Shown here one piece after another: positions 44,434-53,692 of a stretch of DNA of 60,470 nt. Position 1 is the first letter of the stretch. The number at the start of each line of letters is the position of its first letter. Position numbers and translations under genes: made by a program. The notes below the pieces were generated by a model. It was not told the origin of the DNA. It did not search any database and was given only the letters and a program-made list of their open reading frames with translations. This DNA comes from an uncultured Ignavibacteriota bacterium (GTDB lineage: Bacteria; Bacteroidota; Ignavibacteria; Palsa-1295), in NCBI GenBank assembly GCA_903900335.1, contig CAIUMP010000018.1:1-60470 (forward strand), in the 5' to 3' direction.

Positions 44434-46236
44434 ATGAACAGCAAAGCATTTGGTCTCGGAATCCTCTTGGTCTACTTAACATCCCCTTCCTTTGGCCAGA
44501 CGTTTTCAGCGCCAATTCTTGTAAGCTCGAGATCAGGATCCCACTCCCCTGAAATGCACATCGGGCGTGATGGCGCAATCAATGTAAGCTGGTTTCAGGC
44601 AAACGCCGACATTTATTTTAGCCGGTCGGAAGATGCGGGTAAGACCTTTAGTACCCCTACGCTTGTAAGTAGACAAGTCACCACCAACAATTACACCTCA
44701 CTGCTCCAGCGCGCCCCAGAATTCGTTATCGACACGAAGGGCACGATCCATCTGGTTTGGATGGAAGCTCGGATCAAGAACCCCATCACTAAGCAAGAGC
44801 AAAGCGATATCTGGTATGTGCGGTCAACCAATAATGGCGTTAGCTGGTCCCAGCCGCTTTCCATAATGGATCCAGATGACTCAACACTCTACGCTCAAGA
44901 CTTCCCCGCCATTGCGTGCGACTCTTCGGACAATCTCTACGTCTCATATCTCGACAATCGCTATTTGATGCGAAAAGCCGTGGATCGTTACAAGATGCAT
45001 CTCCAGCACTCTACTGACGGCGGGGCGTCCTGGTCGCTTCCCGTCGTTGCCGATAAGCTCCCAATGACGCTGAGCGGTACCTGCGAGTGCTGCCGACAGG
45101 ACATCGCCGTCAGCCCAACTGGAACCGTCTATATCGCCTTCCGAACAAATATGGATACAAAGACGGGTGATAAGCGCGATATCTTCATCTGCCGGTCGCA
45201 CGACAGAGGCTTAACATTCGACAGCACCATTCGCGCTCAGCTTGGCGGCTGGACTCTCTCGGCCTGTCCTACGAAAGGTCCTCATATCGCGCTCGACCCT
45301 CAAGAAAACTTGCACCTTTCGTGGAATGACGCCCGCGACGACTCTGGCAAGTTGATCGCATACTATACGATGCTGCGCGCCGGTGAGTCTTCGATCAATG
45401 CGAATTATTCGATCAGCAACAGCAATGCTCAAGCTGGCAACTGGCCCGATGTGACGTGCGGTGGCGGCGGTCTTCTTGCGTGCGCCTTCATGCCACAATT
45501 AAATGGCCAACCCATCCAGCTTTCGTACTCGTCTGATGGTGGCAACACTTGGAAGCGACCTGTCAGCTTTCCCGGTGCTGCCTCCGATGATCAGGAGCTA
45601 CCCATCGTACGCTTTGCCCCAAATGGCTCTCTGTATTCTCTGTGGCAAGACGGCGATAAGGATAAAATTCTGTTCTCCACAATAAGTGGAATGAATCCGG
45701 TACAGTTACCCGGTAAGGTTACCTCACTGATCGCCAAGAGCTACTTACCAAACAGACGTATCGTGCTCCAGTGGACAAAACCACAGTTGCTCGGCAGCGC
45801 GCAGTTCGTGCGATATTCTTTGACAATCAACTCCAATCCGGCGGTTAACCTCTTGGATACCGCTTACGCGCTGGATAGCCTCCCGGCAGGGACCTATGAT
45901 TACGAAGTCAAGGCCAAATCCATTATTGGAGAATCTTCGGTAGCAGGGACATTCGCTGTTGCCTCTGCCTCGGTGCGATCAATGGATGAACAATTGCCGA
46001 CGACATATCCCAACCCAGTTCATGGCGGAGTGATCTCAGTAAGAATCCCTGAGCTTCGCGGGACATCAGCGCGTTGTCAGATCATCAATTCGGCGGGAAA
46101 AATCTGCTGGGTTGGCGATCTGAGTATTAGTGACCATGAGATCCGCATTCCGATAACAGGATTAGCAAAAGGTGCTTATCAAATTCAGGTTGCAAACCTT
46201 GGAAGCAGCTGGCAGACGCAGACCGTGGTCGAATGA
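44434..46236 (+). CDS. Secreted sialidase-like (BNR) protein with sorting domain
   Basis: This 600-residue exported protein has a signal peptide (MNSKAFGLGILLVYLTS, cleavage near SFGQ). It has about five BNR/Asp-box motifs (YFSRSEDAGKTF, VRSTNNGVSWSQP, HSTDGGASWSLP, CRSHDRGLTF, SYSSDGGNTW), the CECCRQDIAVSPTG motif near residue 215 seen in exo-alpha-sialidase-like proteins, an Fn3-like domain at about 430-510, and a C-terminal sorting domain (YPNPVHGGVISV, GAYQIQVANLG). Whether it cleaves sialic acid cannot be told: the catalytic arginine triad was not verified. The start is at ATG 44434. Confidence 0.88.
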   Translation: MNSKAFGLGILLVYLTSPSFGQTFSAPILVSSRSGSHSPEMHIGRDGAINVSWFQANADIYFSRSEDAGKTFSTPTLVSRQVTTNNYTSLLQRAPEFVIDTKGTIHLVWMEARIKNPITKQEQSDIWYVRSTNNGVSWSQPLSIMDPDDSTLYAQDFPAIACDSSDNLYVSYLDNRYLMRKAVDRYKMHLQHSTDGGASWSLPVVADKLPMTLSGTCECCRQDIAVSPTGTVYIAFRTNMDTKTGDKRDIFICRSHDRGLTFDSTIRAQLGGWTLSACPTKGPHIALDPQENLHLSWNDARDDSGKLIAYYTMLRAGESSINANYSISNSNAQAGNWPDVTCGGGGLLACAFMPQLNGQPIQLSYSSDGGNTWKRPVSFPGAASDDQELPIVRFAPNGSLYSLWQDGDKDKILFSTISGMNPVQLPGKVTSLIAKSYLPNRRIVLQWTKPQLLGSAQFVRYSLTINSNPAVNLLDTAYALDSLPAGTYDYEVKAKSIIGESSVAGTFAVASASVRSMDEQLPTTYPNPVHGGVISVRIPELRGTSARCQIINSAGKICWVGDLSISDHEIRIPITGLAKGAYQIQVANLGSSWQTQTVVE

Positions 46237-46284
46237 AGCCATGAACGGGACCTAACTTTGAACGAGGCCCAATAGCGGCCATTA

Positions 46285-46312
46285 CTTGCGCGAATACCGC
46301 TGCGGTCGCAAG
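46285..46312. terminator. Hairpin between convergent genes
   Basis: CTTGCG and CGCAAG enclose ACCGC-T-GCGGT. There is no U-tract; it lies between the stops of the sialidase-like and Rieske genes. Confidence 0.3.
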
Positions 46313-46326
46313 GTTAACGCACCGGT

Positions 46327-46731
46327 TCATGCTCGGCTCTCGGTGCTTACCCAGACGGCCTCTGCTTCCACGCACACATCATAGACAGGCACATCTCCCC
46401 CTCCCCCGATTCTTTGGCCAGTTCTGATGTCGAAAGTCCAACCGTGCAGTGGGCATGCCACGGTGCAAGCATCTAAATCTACATCTCCGAAAGCCAGCAA
46501 TGGCGAAAGTTCATGCGGGCACAAATTGGAGATTGCATGCACATGTCCCCCTAAGCGAAATAGAGCAATTTCGTCATTCTCGCGAGCAATTGCTTTACCC
46601 CGTGAACCATCGGCAGGTACCAGGGACAACTCGCACGCAAACTGGAACTCGCGTGGCTGGCTTCCCTGACCCTCATCGCCGTCCATCGCTTTCCGAGCTT
46701 CGGCTAGTGCTTCCTCATCTTCGAATTCCAT
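46327..46731 (-). CDS. Rieske [2Fe-2S] protein, NirD-like
   Basis: This is a small Rieske ferredoxin. The cluster ligands are in NLCPHELSPLLAFGD and ACPLHGWTFDIRTG (two Cys-His pairs), and the domain begins at FQFACELSLVPADGSRGK. From the ATG at 46731 it has 134 residues; in-frame starts at 46806 and 46818 would add 25-29 residues rich in arginine and lysine that are not part of the fold. It could be the ferredoxin subunit of an oxygenase or NirD-like, but no partner gene is adjacent. Confidence 0.85.
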   Translation of the reverse strand: MEFEDEEALAEARKAMDGDEGQGSQPREFQFACELSLVPADGSRGKAIARENDEIALFRLGGHVHAISNLCPHELSPLLAFGDVDLDACTVACPLHGWTFDIRTGQRIGGGGDVPVYDVCVEAEAVWVSTESRA

Positions 46732-46872
46732 AGCCAACGGTAACACTCGAGCCTTCCTAATTGTCGCTGATCTGTATTTCCTCGGCATTGGCACCGGAAT
46801 AGCCATTCCGAAGGACAAGCATTCCCTGGTGCAAGCGATTCACGTGAAATTCTAAAATATTATTGACCATAA

Positions 46873-46901
46873 GTGTAACCTTTTCTATCTCCGTGGTTCT
46901 T
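46873..46901 (+). promoter_or_regulatory. Possible sigma-70-like promoter of the glycine-rich gene
   Basis: TTGACC, 17 nt, TATCTC lies upstream of the ATG at 46948. The -10 match is weak, and the Bacteroidota TAnnTTTG element is absent. Confidence 0.3.
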
Positions 46902-46947
46902 ATAGAGGTAGCGAGATGATTGTGTTTACTTTAACCCACTTTCGACG

Positions 46948-48993
46948 ATGAAGAAAATTCTCAGCACGATCGCGCTCTTCGTAGCAAGTAGTGCATGTGC
47001 TCAACACCAACAGGTGCTCTCTTACCTGACTCCCGATGCTGCCGGACCGGGCATGGCGATATACACGGAATTGATCGGGCCTAACGTCCCGGGAAACTTC
47101 GGTGTAGACGGGTTAAACAATGTGGATATCGAATTAATCAATCCACTCGACGTTGCACGGTTAGCTGTAGGCCCAAGAGTAACGAGTTGGGATGGCCGAA
47201 TGGTCTCGGTCCTCATGATGGTGCTTCCTGATGTTGATCCAGGGCCAGTCCCATTTCGAGTAGTGACATCGAACGGGAAGAGCAATGTCGACACCTTCTA
47301 TATTGTGGCACCCCAAGTTCTAAGCGAGAACCTTCCGCCCGGAGAGCTTGGCTCCGGCGGAATATACGGTACTCGATCCCGACGGAATACGCTTGTTGTT
47401 GAATCCCTCCATCTTGGAACTGGGACGTATACTGTCAGCACTAACGATCCAGATCCCTTGACACCCGGCAACCAGGCATTCTTGCCACTAACGATTATTT
47501 CAAAAGGTGATGTGCATATAGAAGGCACACTCAGTCTGGATGGTGTTGGCAAGAACGCGGTAGCGGGTGGTGGTGGTGGCGGTGCGTGCTACACAGTAGG
47601 CAAGGTCGAACCTGACCGTAATATTGGCGGCAATGGATTTACGGCTGCCGGTGGAATGCACGGTGCGGGAGGCATGGGCAGCGGTGGCGAAGCAGATGGT
47701 TGGAATGGCGGGGCGAGTCTGAACGGAACTCCTGGTGGCGGTGGTCTTGGGGATCGCTGGTGGGACGATCAAGGCGGAGGCGGCGGAACCGGATTCCCGT
47801 TCGGTACAGCAAGTCGACCCGGAACATGGTTTCAGGAAGGTGGCAACAGTCCGGCAGGAGGAATTGGCGGAGGCTCTGGTGGAGGTGAACGTTCAGCTCC
47901 CGACAGTAGCTTCGGAGGAGGTGGCGGTGCTTTTGCTACAAACGGTGGAAACTCAGGACTTGGTGGACCAAATGGTGGCCAAGCTTATGGCAATTGTCTG
48001 ATTGTTCCATTTTGCGGTGGTTCTGGTGGTGGTGGTGGAAATCAGTTCGGATATGGATACGCTGGCAGAGGGGGTGCCGGCGGTGGAGCGGTTCATATTA
48101 TCTCGCTAGGTAAAATCGATATTTCCGGCTCTATCTCTGCCAAGGGCGCGGATGGTGAATCCACGAATGGAAGTGCTGGCCCGTACGGTTTTGGTTGCGC
48201 GGGCGGAGGAGGAGGCGCGGGTGGCGCCATTGCGATGACCGCTCCGCTCATAGATGTCGACGGATCACTCATTGTTGATGGTGGAAAAGGTGGTGCGGCA
48301 GTCCATCAGTACGCTGGAGGAGGTTCGGACGGCGGCGATGGTGGAATTGGAAGAATCCGAATTATCGGTGCGTCGGTGAAGGGGATACCCGCACTTTCTT
48401 CTTATTCTGGTCCCGCACTCACCACCTTCGAGAGAGTGGGCGAAGTGTCCCGCATCTCGGGTACAGGTAGACCCGGTGACTCACTTCTGATATTTCCTGA
48501 GGCTTTGGGAAAGTGGAACTATGATGCTCCGCTGAAGACGCGGGTCGGCACCGATGGTAAATGGCAAACCACCTGCTCAAGCGGTCTCAGTGCTTGCACC
48601 CACATAAGCATACTAGAAGAACTGTCAGTCCAGAATAGCACTCCGTTCCTGAAAGAACCTCACTGGGTTATGTCCCCTCAAATGGATGTCCCTCAACAGT
48701 CACTATCGGTCCCGATGTTGATTCAATCGCCCGCTACACTTTCGATCATAGCAAGTTCTACGGAATCATCGGATCTAATTCGAGTGCAGGTTGCTGGACA
48801 ACCGTTATCCGTTATCCAGCTTAGACTCTCCGACGTACTTGGGAGGGTCGTCTATCAGGTGTCAACTCACCTAGACGCGTTCGGCCGCGTTGACCAACGA
48901 CTGGTCAACCCGAAGCTTGCAAATGGAGTTTATTTTGTTACCGCTTCGGATGCGACGTCAAGTGTGTCTAAAAGTATCTGTGCGACCAAGTGA
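46948..48993 (+). CDS. Secreted glycine-rich protein with sorting domain
   Basis: This is a 681-residue exported protein. The signal peptide is MKKILSTIALFVASSAC with cleavage near CAQ. Residues about 205-475 are strikingly glycine-rich, with GGGGGGAC, GAGGMGSGGEADGWNGG, GGGGLGDRWWDDQGGGGG and GCAGGGGGAGGAIAM, interleaved with beta-strand segments VHIEGTLSLDGVG, IDISGSISAKG and IDVDGSLIVDGGKGG that repeat like a parallel beta-solenoid. The end (VIQLRLSDVLGRVVYQV, LANGVYFVTASDA) is a T9SS-type sorting domain. The role is unknown; a structural or adhesive surface protein is likely. Confidence 0.88.
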   Translation: MKKILSTIALFVASSACAQHQQVLSYLTPDAAGPGMAIYTELIGPNVPGNFGVDGLNNVDIELINPLDVARLAVGPRVTSWDGRMVSVLMMVLPDVDPGPVPFRVVTSNGKSNVDTFYIVAPQVLSENLPPGELGSGGIYGTRSRRNTLVVESLHLGTGTYTVSTNDPDPLTPGNQAFLPLTIISKGDVHIEGTLSLDGVGKNAVAGGGGGGACYTVGKVEPDRNIGGNGFTAAGGMHGAGGMGSGGEADGWNGGASLNGTPGGGGLGDRWWDDQGGGGGTGFPFGTASRPGTWFQEGGNSPAGGIGGGSGGGERSAPDSSFGGGGGAFATNGGNSGLGGPNGGQAYGNCLIVPFCGGSGGGGGNQFGYGYAGRGGAGGGAVHIISLGKIDISGSISAKGADGESTNGSAGPYGFGCAGGGGGAGGAIAMTAPLIDVDGSLIVDGGKGGAAVHQYAGGGSDGGDGGIGRIRIIGASVKGIPALSSYSGPALTTFERVGEVSRISGTGRPGDSLLIFPEALGKWNYDAPLKTRVGTDGKWQTTCSSGLSACTHISILEELSVQNSTPFLKEPHWVMSPQMDVPQQSLSVPMLIQSPATLSIIASSTESSDLIRVQVAGQPLSVIQLRLSDVLGRVVYQVSTHLDAFGRVDQRLVNPKLANGVYFVTASDATSSVSKSICATK

Positions 48994-49013
48994 AGGTTAA
49001 TACTATTACAAGG

Positions 49014-49044
49014 AGCCCCGACAATATTGTCGGAGCTTCTTCGA
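49014..49044 (+). terminator. Intrinsic terminator after the glycine-rich gene
   Basis: The 16-nt palindrome CCGACAATATTGTCGG, extended by AGC/GCT across one mismatch, is followed by TCTTCGATT. Confidence 0.7.
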
Positions 49045-49107
49045 TTGAATTCGGAACCTCCATCATCACCGGGTAGTTGGCCAGTGCGACTCGACTACTA
49101 CTACTAA

Positions 49108-50130
49108 ATGAAGATAACCTTCGTAGGTCCACTGATCTCAACTTTTGTAAAGAACGATGTCACTATTCTGCGACAAGAGTACGAACTAGATGCCATCGAT
49201 GTCAATTTAGGGAAAGGTATCCAGGGCGGGCTTAAATTGATTTTGCTGCATATCCGGATCATCGCGTCTCTCCTCTCTGCGGATGCATTGTTTTTCTGGT
49301 TTGCGGATTATTACACTCTAATCCCGACGATTATAGCCCGCTTACTAAAGAAGAAAGTATTCGTTGTTGCAGGCGGGTTTGACATTACTTACCTCCCACA
49401 TCTCGGAATCGGGGCGCGGGCACGCCCGCTCCGCTGGTTCGCAGTGAAGCATACCTTCCGCTTTGCAGATCACATTTTCCCAGTCAGCCAAGACACGCAG
49501 TTTGATCTGGACTCCGCCGTTCCAGACCATCGGCCCAGCACGATGATCTACAACGCAGTCGATACTGATTTGTATCATTTTGATCCGCGGCCGCGACAGC
49601 GAATTGCGTTGACCGTTTCTCAAGCTGACTCTGTGCCGGAGTATAAACGAAAGGGGATTGATCTCTTTATAAGCATCTCCGAGCGACTGCCCGATATTCC
49701 GTTCCATGTGGTTGGACTCAGAGGAGATGCGTTGAAGCAGGCCCGACACGACGCGCTGCAGTTCCCTAATGTTACTATTCGGCCAGGTCGGGTTCCGTTG
49801 CCAGATCTATTGGAGGAATTCTGGGACGCTGGTGTGTATTGCCAGTTCAGCATTGAGGAACGTTTCGGTGTTTCCGTCGCTGAAGCAATGAGCTGCGGCT
49901 GCATACCGGTTGTGGCTCCGGTGAATGCTCTGAGGGAAGTTGTTGGATCCGACGGGTACATCGTTGCCCGAGAGGATCCAGCGGGCATTGTGTCTGCGAT
50001 AAAGCAAGCATTACTCGCTGACGACCCAACGCGTCTGGCCGTGAGCCACTCCGCTGCAAGATTTGATATCTCCGAACGAGGAAGGCAATTATTAAAAGTA
50101 GTGAATTCGCTAATGAAAAGTGTTACCTAG
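49108..50130 (+). CDS. Glycosyltransferase family 4 (GT-B fold)
   Basis: The protein has 340 residues. The N-terminal half has a Rossmann-like start MKITFVGPLISTFVKND and VFVVAGGFDITYLPH; the C-terminal half has the donor-binding region: VSQADSVPEYKRKGIDLFISI near residue 170, IPFHVVGLRGDAL, and the EX7E-type motif EERFGVSVAEAMSCGCIPVV near residue 245. It transfers a sugar from a nucleotide donor during surface polysaccharide or glycoprotein synthesis; specificity is unknown. The next gene starts inside its last codons. Confidence 0.9.
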   Translation: MKITFVGPLISTFVKNDVTILRQEYELDAIDVNLGKGIQGGLKLILLHIRIIASLLSADALFFWFADYYTLIPTIIARLLKKKVFVVAGGFDITYLPHLGIGARARPLRWFAVKHTFRFADHIFPVSQDTQFDLDSAVPDHRPSTMIYNAVDTDLYHFDPRPRQRIALTVSQADSVPEYKRKGIDLFISISERLPDIPFHVVGLRGDALKQARHDALQFPNVTIRPGRVPLPDLLEEFWDAGVYCQFSIEERFGVSVAEAMSCGCIPVVAPVNALREVVGSDGYIVAREDPAGIVSAIKQALLADDPTRLAVSHSAARFDISERGRQLLKVVNSLMKSVT

Positions 50131-52621
50131 CAAGCTGATAACTCGGTTTCTTTTTTCTTTGCTTATTGCCTGCTCGCAAATTAATTCTGTGTACTCGCAA
50201 GGTTGGCGGCCGATTGCGCCCATGCGTTCACCCAGAGCTGAACCAGCCTGTGTCAAATTAAGCAATGGCTTGATCCTTGTGGCGGGAGGAAAAGATGCAT
50301 CAGGAGCGCTAGCGAGTTGTGAAATCTATGACCCAATCAATGACCAGTGGTTGAGCACTGGGTCCATGCGCCAGGCGAGATACCGCTGTCCATTCATTCA
50401 GTTAAACGACGGGCGTGTGCTGGCGATTGGTGGATTAACTGATCTGAATGTTGCTACAACTGCTACATGTGAATTGTACGATCCCTCAACCGGCATTTGG
50501 AGCCCGACTTCAAATTTACCCGAGGCGGACGAGAATGCATCGGCGATAAAACTCCCGAATGGGCTGGTCTTTGTCGTTGGAGGTCTTAACGCTAATTCTC
50601 CAGCACACTACCTCAATCTTGCACTTCTCTACGATCCATCCAGTGGTACATTCACTACGCTACCAAAGATGTCAATGTCCCTTGACGGCGTTCTTGTTTA
50701 CTACTCAGCAGTCAACAACTCAGCGTTGGTGTGCGGTGGAGTATTTGGAGGCTTCAACGGCTTCTACCCGCGAACAAGCCAAATATTTTCTTTTTCAAAT
50801 AGTATATGGTCTCTTGGTGACAGCTCGATTGAACCTCGAGACAATGGGCAACTGAATGCGATTCAGATGCCCGACGGTAAACCGTTGCTGGTCTCCGGAA
50901 GAACCGGCCCAAACCAGACTACTGCTAACATCGAATCCTTCGACTGGTCAACGAGGAAATGGTCTCATGTCGGACAACTGAGCCAAGCGCATTGGCATTG
51001 TATTACCCTACGAATCGGTAATGACAGCATTCTTATGATTGGCGGGTCGACGCCGACGTTCACAAATGTCTCCGCTCAAACCACTTGGTACAAATATAGC
51101 AGCGCCACAAGTTGGGCCGGTCCCGACCTTAATGTTGCAAGGGAAGAATATTGCGGGATAGTCGATAACCGGTCCAATAGGGAGCGTCCATGCGAACAGA
51201 CCTCCACGATCTTGATCTTTGGTGGCCAAGATCCAACTGGCAAGACCCTTTCGTCCTGCGAAGCACTTTCCCTTGGGTTGAAATCGAGCGCTACGCCGCC
51301 CTCGGCGCAGGTTGCGCTGAGCATAAATGGAAAATCTTGCGTGGATACCATTGTATCGCTCCGAGTAACGAGTGGAGCCTGCGATTCATTGACGATCGAC
51401 TCCCTTGCGTTCGTTGGCACGAAGAACTTTGGAGTCGTGCCGCTTCTGTCGGTGCGAGGTGTTCCAGCAGGTGATTCGACCGAATTGCTACTTACGCTAA
51501 TGGCATCGAACGCGGGAGAAGATACTGGGGTAGTTCGTATATTCTGCCACTCGCGATCCACTTTAGACACCCTATCTTCCACCGTTGTATTTTCGCGCTC
51601 AGCCACATCCGCGTCGCTCTCTGCGTCCTCCCTATCCGCTTCAGGTACCGTTTGTCAGGCACCTTCTGCTGCGCTGCGTCTGAATAACCCCGGGTGCGAC
51701 TCGGCTGTTGTTGACTCAGTGACCTTTGAGGGTCCAGACGGAAAGTATTTTGTGGTAGCGCTCATTCGGCAGATCGGTCCGTCGGATTCGACGATGGTTT
51801 CAGTTTCGCTTCCAGTCGACACTGCACGAACTTATTCTTCTAGACTTCACCTCTTTTACCACATCGGTACTCACCGCGATAGCCTATCATCCTCGCTGCA
51901 TTTCTCAGTTGGCGGTGCCTCTGCACTGAATACGCGCGCGCTAATCGCTGATGTTTTGGACGCACACCCAGGCGATACGATCAACGTACCGATACTACTA
52001 ACTGGCGGAAACAGCACCGCCGTGCAGGGGTACAAAATCGAGGCTGATTATGATCGGGATCTACTCCAGATGATCCCGCCTGATTATGGAAATTCCCTAT
52101 CGGTTGGGACAACGATTCAGGATATCAACCGAACATCCACGGGTGCCACCCTCTTTGTGCCAACGAGTGTCACGGTCAACCAAGGTAAACTCCTCACGCT
52201 GCGATTTACTTCTTTCTTGTCCGGCAGCGAGTGCACTGTACTTCGGCTTCGGTCCTTAGTCTTTTCCCCGGACGATCCAAAGTTCTCTGCGTGCATACTA
52301 TCAACAAATCTCGATTCAGCGGAAGTCTGCGTTCATGCTGCGTGTGGAGATGCTGAGCTAAGATCGGTTCTCGAAGGAATAACTCCTACTATCAACTGGG
52401 TTGAGATGAATGATGGTGCTTTACGGGTTTCCTTCAGTGGCAATCAATCAGCGAGGCTCAGCATCTTTGACGTAATGGGTCGAAATGTATCAGGGGGCCA
52501 GCGATTAATTCCAACCGGAATTTCGAGCATAGACGTTGCCTCACTCCCCGTTGGTATCTACATCTTGCGCCTTGATTGCAGTGGGATTATCTTATCCAAG
52601 CGGATTGTTGTCGTTAGGTAA
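50120..52621 (+). CDS. Secreted Kelch-repeat protein with cohesin-like domain and sorting domain
   Basis: This 833-residue exported protein starts at GTG 50120, overlapping the glycosyltransferase gene by 11 nt; this gives a full signal peptide (LITRFLFSLLIACS, cleavage near VYSQ). Residues about 30-390 carry Kelch motifs (LSNGLILVAGGKDASGALASCEIYD, LNDGRVLAIGGLTD; first shown only in part of its repeat) that predict a beta-propeller. An Ig-like/choice-of-anchor stretch covers about 400-600, and a cohesin-like domain (DVLDAHPGDTINVPILLTGG, VQGYKIEADYD) covers about 610-740. A T9SS-type sorting domain (LSIFDVMGRNVSGG, LPVGIYILRLD) ends it. Confidence 0.88.
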   Translation: MLPSKLITRFLFSLLIACSQINSVYSQGWRPIAPMRSPRAEPACVKLSNGLILVAGGKDASGALASCEIYDPINDQWLSTGSMRQARYRCPFIQLNDGRVLAIGGLTDLNVATTATCELYDPSTGIWSPTSNLPEADENASAIKLPNGLVFVVGGLNANSPAHYLNLALLYDPSSGTFTTLPKMSMSLDGVLVYYSAVNNSALVCGGVFGGFNGFYPRTSQIFSFSNSIWSLGDSSIEPRDNGQLNAIQMPDGKPLLVSGRTGPNQTTANIESFDWSTRKWSHVGQLSQAHWHCITLRIGNDSILMIGGSTPTFTNVSAQTTWYKYSSATSWAGPDLNVAREEYCGIVDNRSNRERPCEQTSTILIFGGQDPTGKTLSSCEALSLGLKSSATPPSAQVALSINGKSCVDTIVSLRVTSGACDSLTIDSLAFVGTKNFGVVPLLSVRGVPAGDSTELLLTLMASNAGEDTGVVRIFCHSRSTLDTLSSTVVFSRSATSASLSASSLSASGTVCQAPSAALRLNNPGCDSAVVDSVTFEGPDGKYFVVALIRQIGPSDSTMVSVSLPVDTARTYSSRLHLFYHIGTHRDSLSSSLHFSVGGASALNTRALIADVLDAHPGDTINVPILLTGGNSTAVQGYKIEADYDRDLLQMIPPDYGNSLSVGTTIQDINRTSTGATLFVPTSVTVNQGKLLTLRFTSFLSGSECTVLRLRSLVFSPDDPKFSACILSTNLDSAEVCVHAACGDAELRSVLEGITPTINWVEMNDGALRVSFSGNQSARLSIFDVMGRNVSGGQRLIPTGISSIDVASLPVGIYILRLDCSGIILSKRIVVVR

Positions 52622-52661
52622 TCAAGGACTCTCCCCGCCATATCAGCGACGTCAGTCATCC

Positions 52662-53015
52662 ATGAAGATATTATTTGTAGAAGATAATGTGCACACCTCT
52701 CAAGCGTTGAAGCTGATGCTCGAGCTGAGGGACTATAGCGTGGATACCTCCGCAAGCGTCGCGGAAGCCATCGGGCGATTGTCATCTTCTCGATATGATC
52801 TCCTCATAAGCGACATGAACTTGCCTGACGGCAGTGGATATGATATTCTCGCAAGCGGACCAACTTCGATGCCATCTATTGCTGTTAGCGGCTACTTTTC
52901 GGATTCTGACAAGCTAGAACTAAGAAGACGTGGTTTTTCAGATTGTTTAGTCAAGCCATTCCGTGTAGAACAACTCGCGGACACGATAGGGCAGGTAATG
53001 AATTCTCCTCTTTAA
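52662..53015 (+). CDS. Single-domain response regulator (receiver)
   Basis: This is a 117-residue CheY-like receiver: MKILFVEDNVHTSQAL with the acidic pair, the phosphoacceptor aspartate in DLLISDMNLPDGSG near residue 51, the serine switch in IAVSGYF and the lysine in CLVKPFRVEQLAD near 100. There is no output domain. It probably relays a signal from a histidine kinase encoded elsewhere. The ATG at 52662 lies 40 nt after the Kelch-gene stop. Confidence 0.92.
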   Translation: MKILFVEDNVHTSQALKLMLELRDYSVDTSASVAEAIGRLSSSRYDLLISDMNLPDGSGYDILASGPTSMPSIAVSGYFSDSDKLELRRRGFSDCLVKPFRVEQLADTIGQVMNSPL

Positions 53016-53548
53016 TGCATTGGGGTGAACTTCGGCCGCATGTGGTTCGTTTAGTGATGGAATGATCGTGCGGGGCACTCATTATGATAGACACGGAGTC
53101 TTCATTTCCGTTAGGACGAGAGATCGTCAGAGGCGAACGATGGGAATCGACGCCTTCTTATCAAACCGAAATAAGATTCGCACCTTATTGGTAAGAATAT
53201 CCCAGAGTGTACTGCTCACGATGTATGAACCACGGCGTGAGTCGTGGTTTTTCTTCTTACAGATACGACGATCTGCAACCCAGCACTGATGAGTGTAATC
53301 ATGTTCCACGAACTTGCCGCGCGAAATTGCGGTTATATCAGAGCGTCTTAGTAAATGATGGCGCGGACTCGACTCCGAAGTTATTGCGGTAACAATTTCT
53401 TCATTGCAGCGCGCTCAATAGTATCGACTGTCGATTGCCTCTTTAACCCCGATAAAATTCTAAGTTAGATGTCGTTACCTCCGGTAGGTGACCAGTGAAG
53501 TCCGGGGCCACGATTCCGGTGATCTTTTGTATTAGTTCGAAATTCCTT
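53016..53548. other. Gene-free stretch between receiver gene and tRNA-Gly
   Basis: No credible ORF. It holds one clear intrinsic terminator (53228-53259) and an unexplained stretch of short imperfect repeats near 53485-53530 (ACCTCCGGTAGGT and CCGGGGCCACGATTCCGG). Confidence 0.5.
53228..53259 (+). terminator. Intrinsic terminator with GTGA tetraloop
   Basis: AACCACGGC pairs with GTCGTGGTT (one wobble) around GTGA, a GNRA-type loop, followed by TTTTCTTCTT. It lies about 210 nt after the receiver gene. Confidence 0.8.
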
Positions 53549-53623
<75 letters not shown>

Positions 53624-53692
53624 CATACGCCTCTTCCTGGTACCCAGCTTCTCATGCTTACCCTACCCGCGTCCCTCCTTCTTTAAGCTAAG

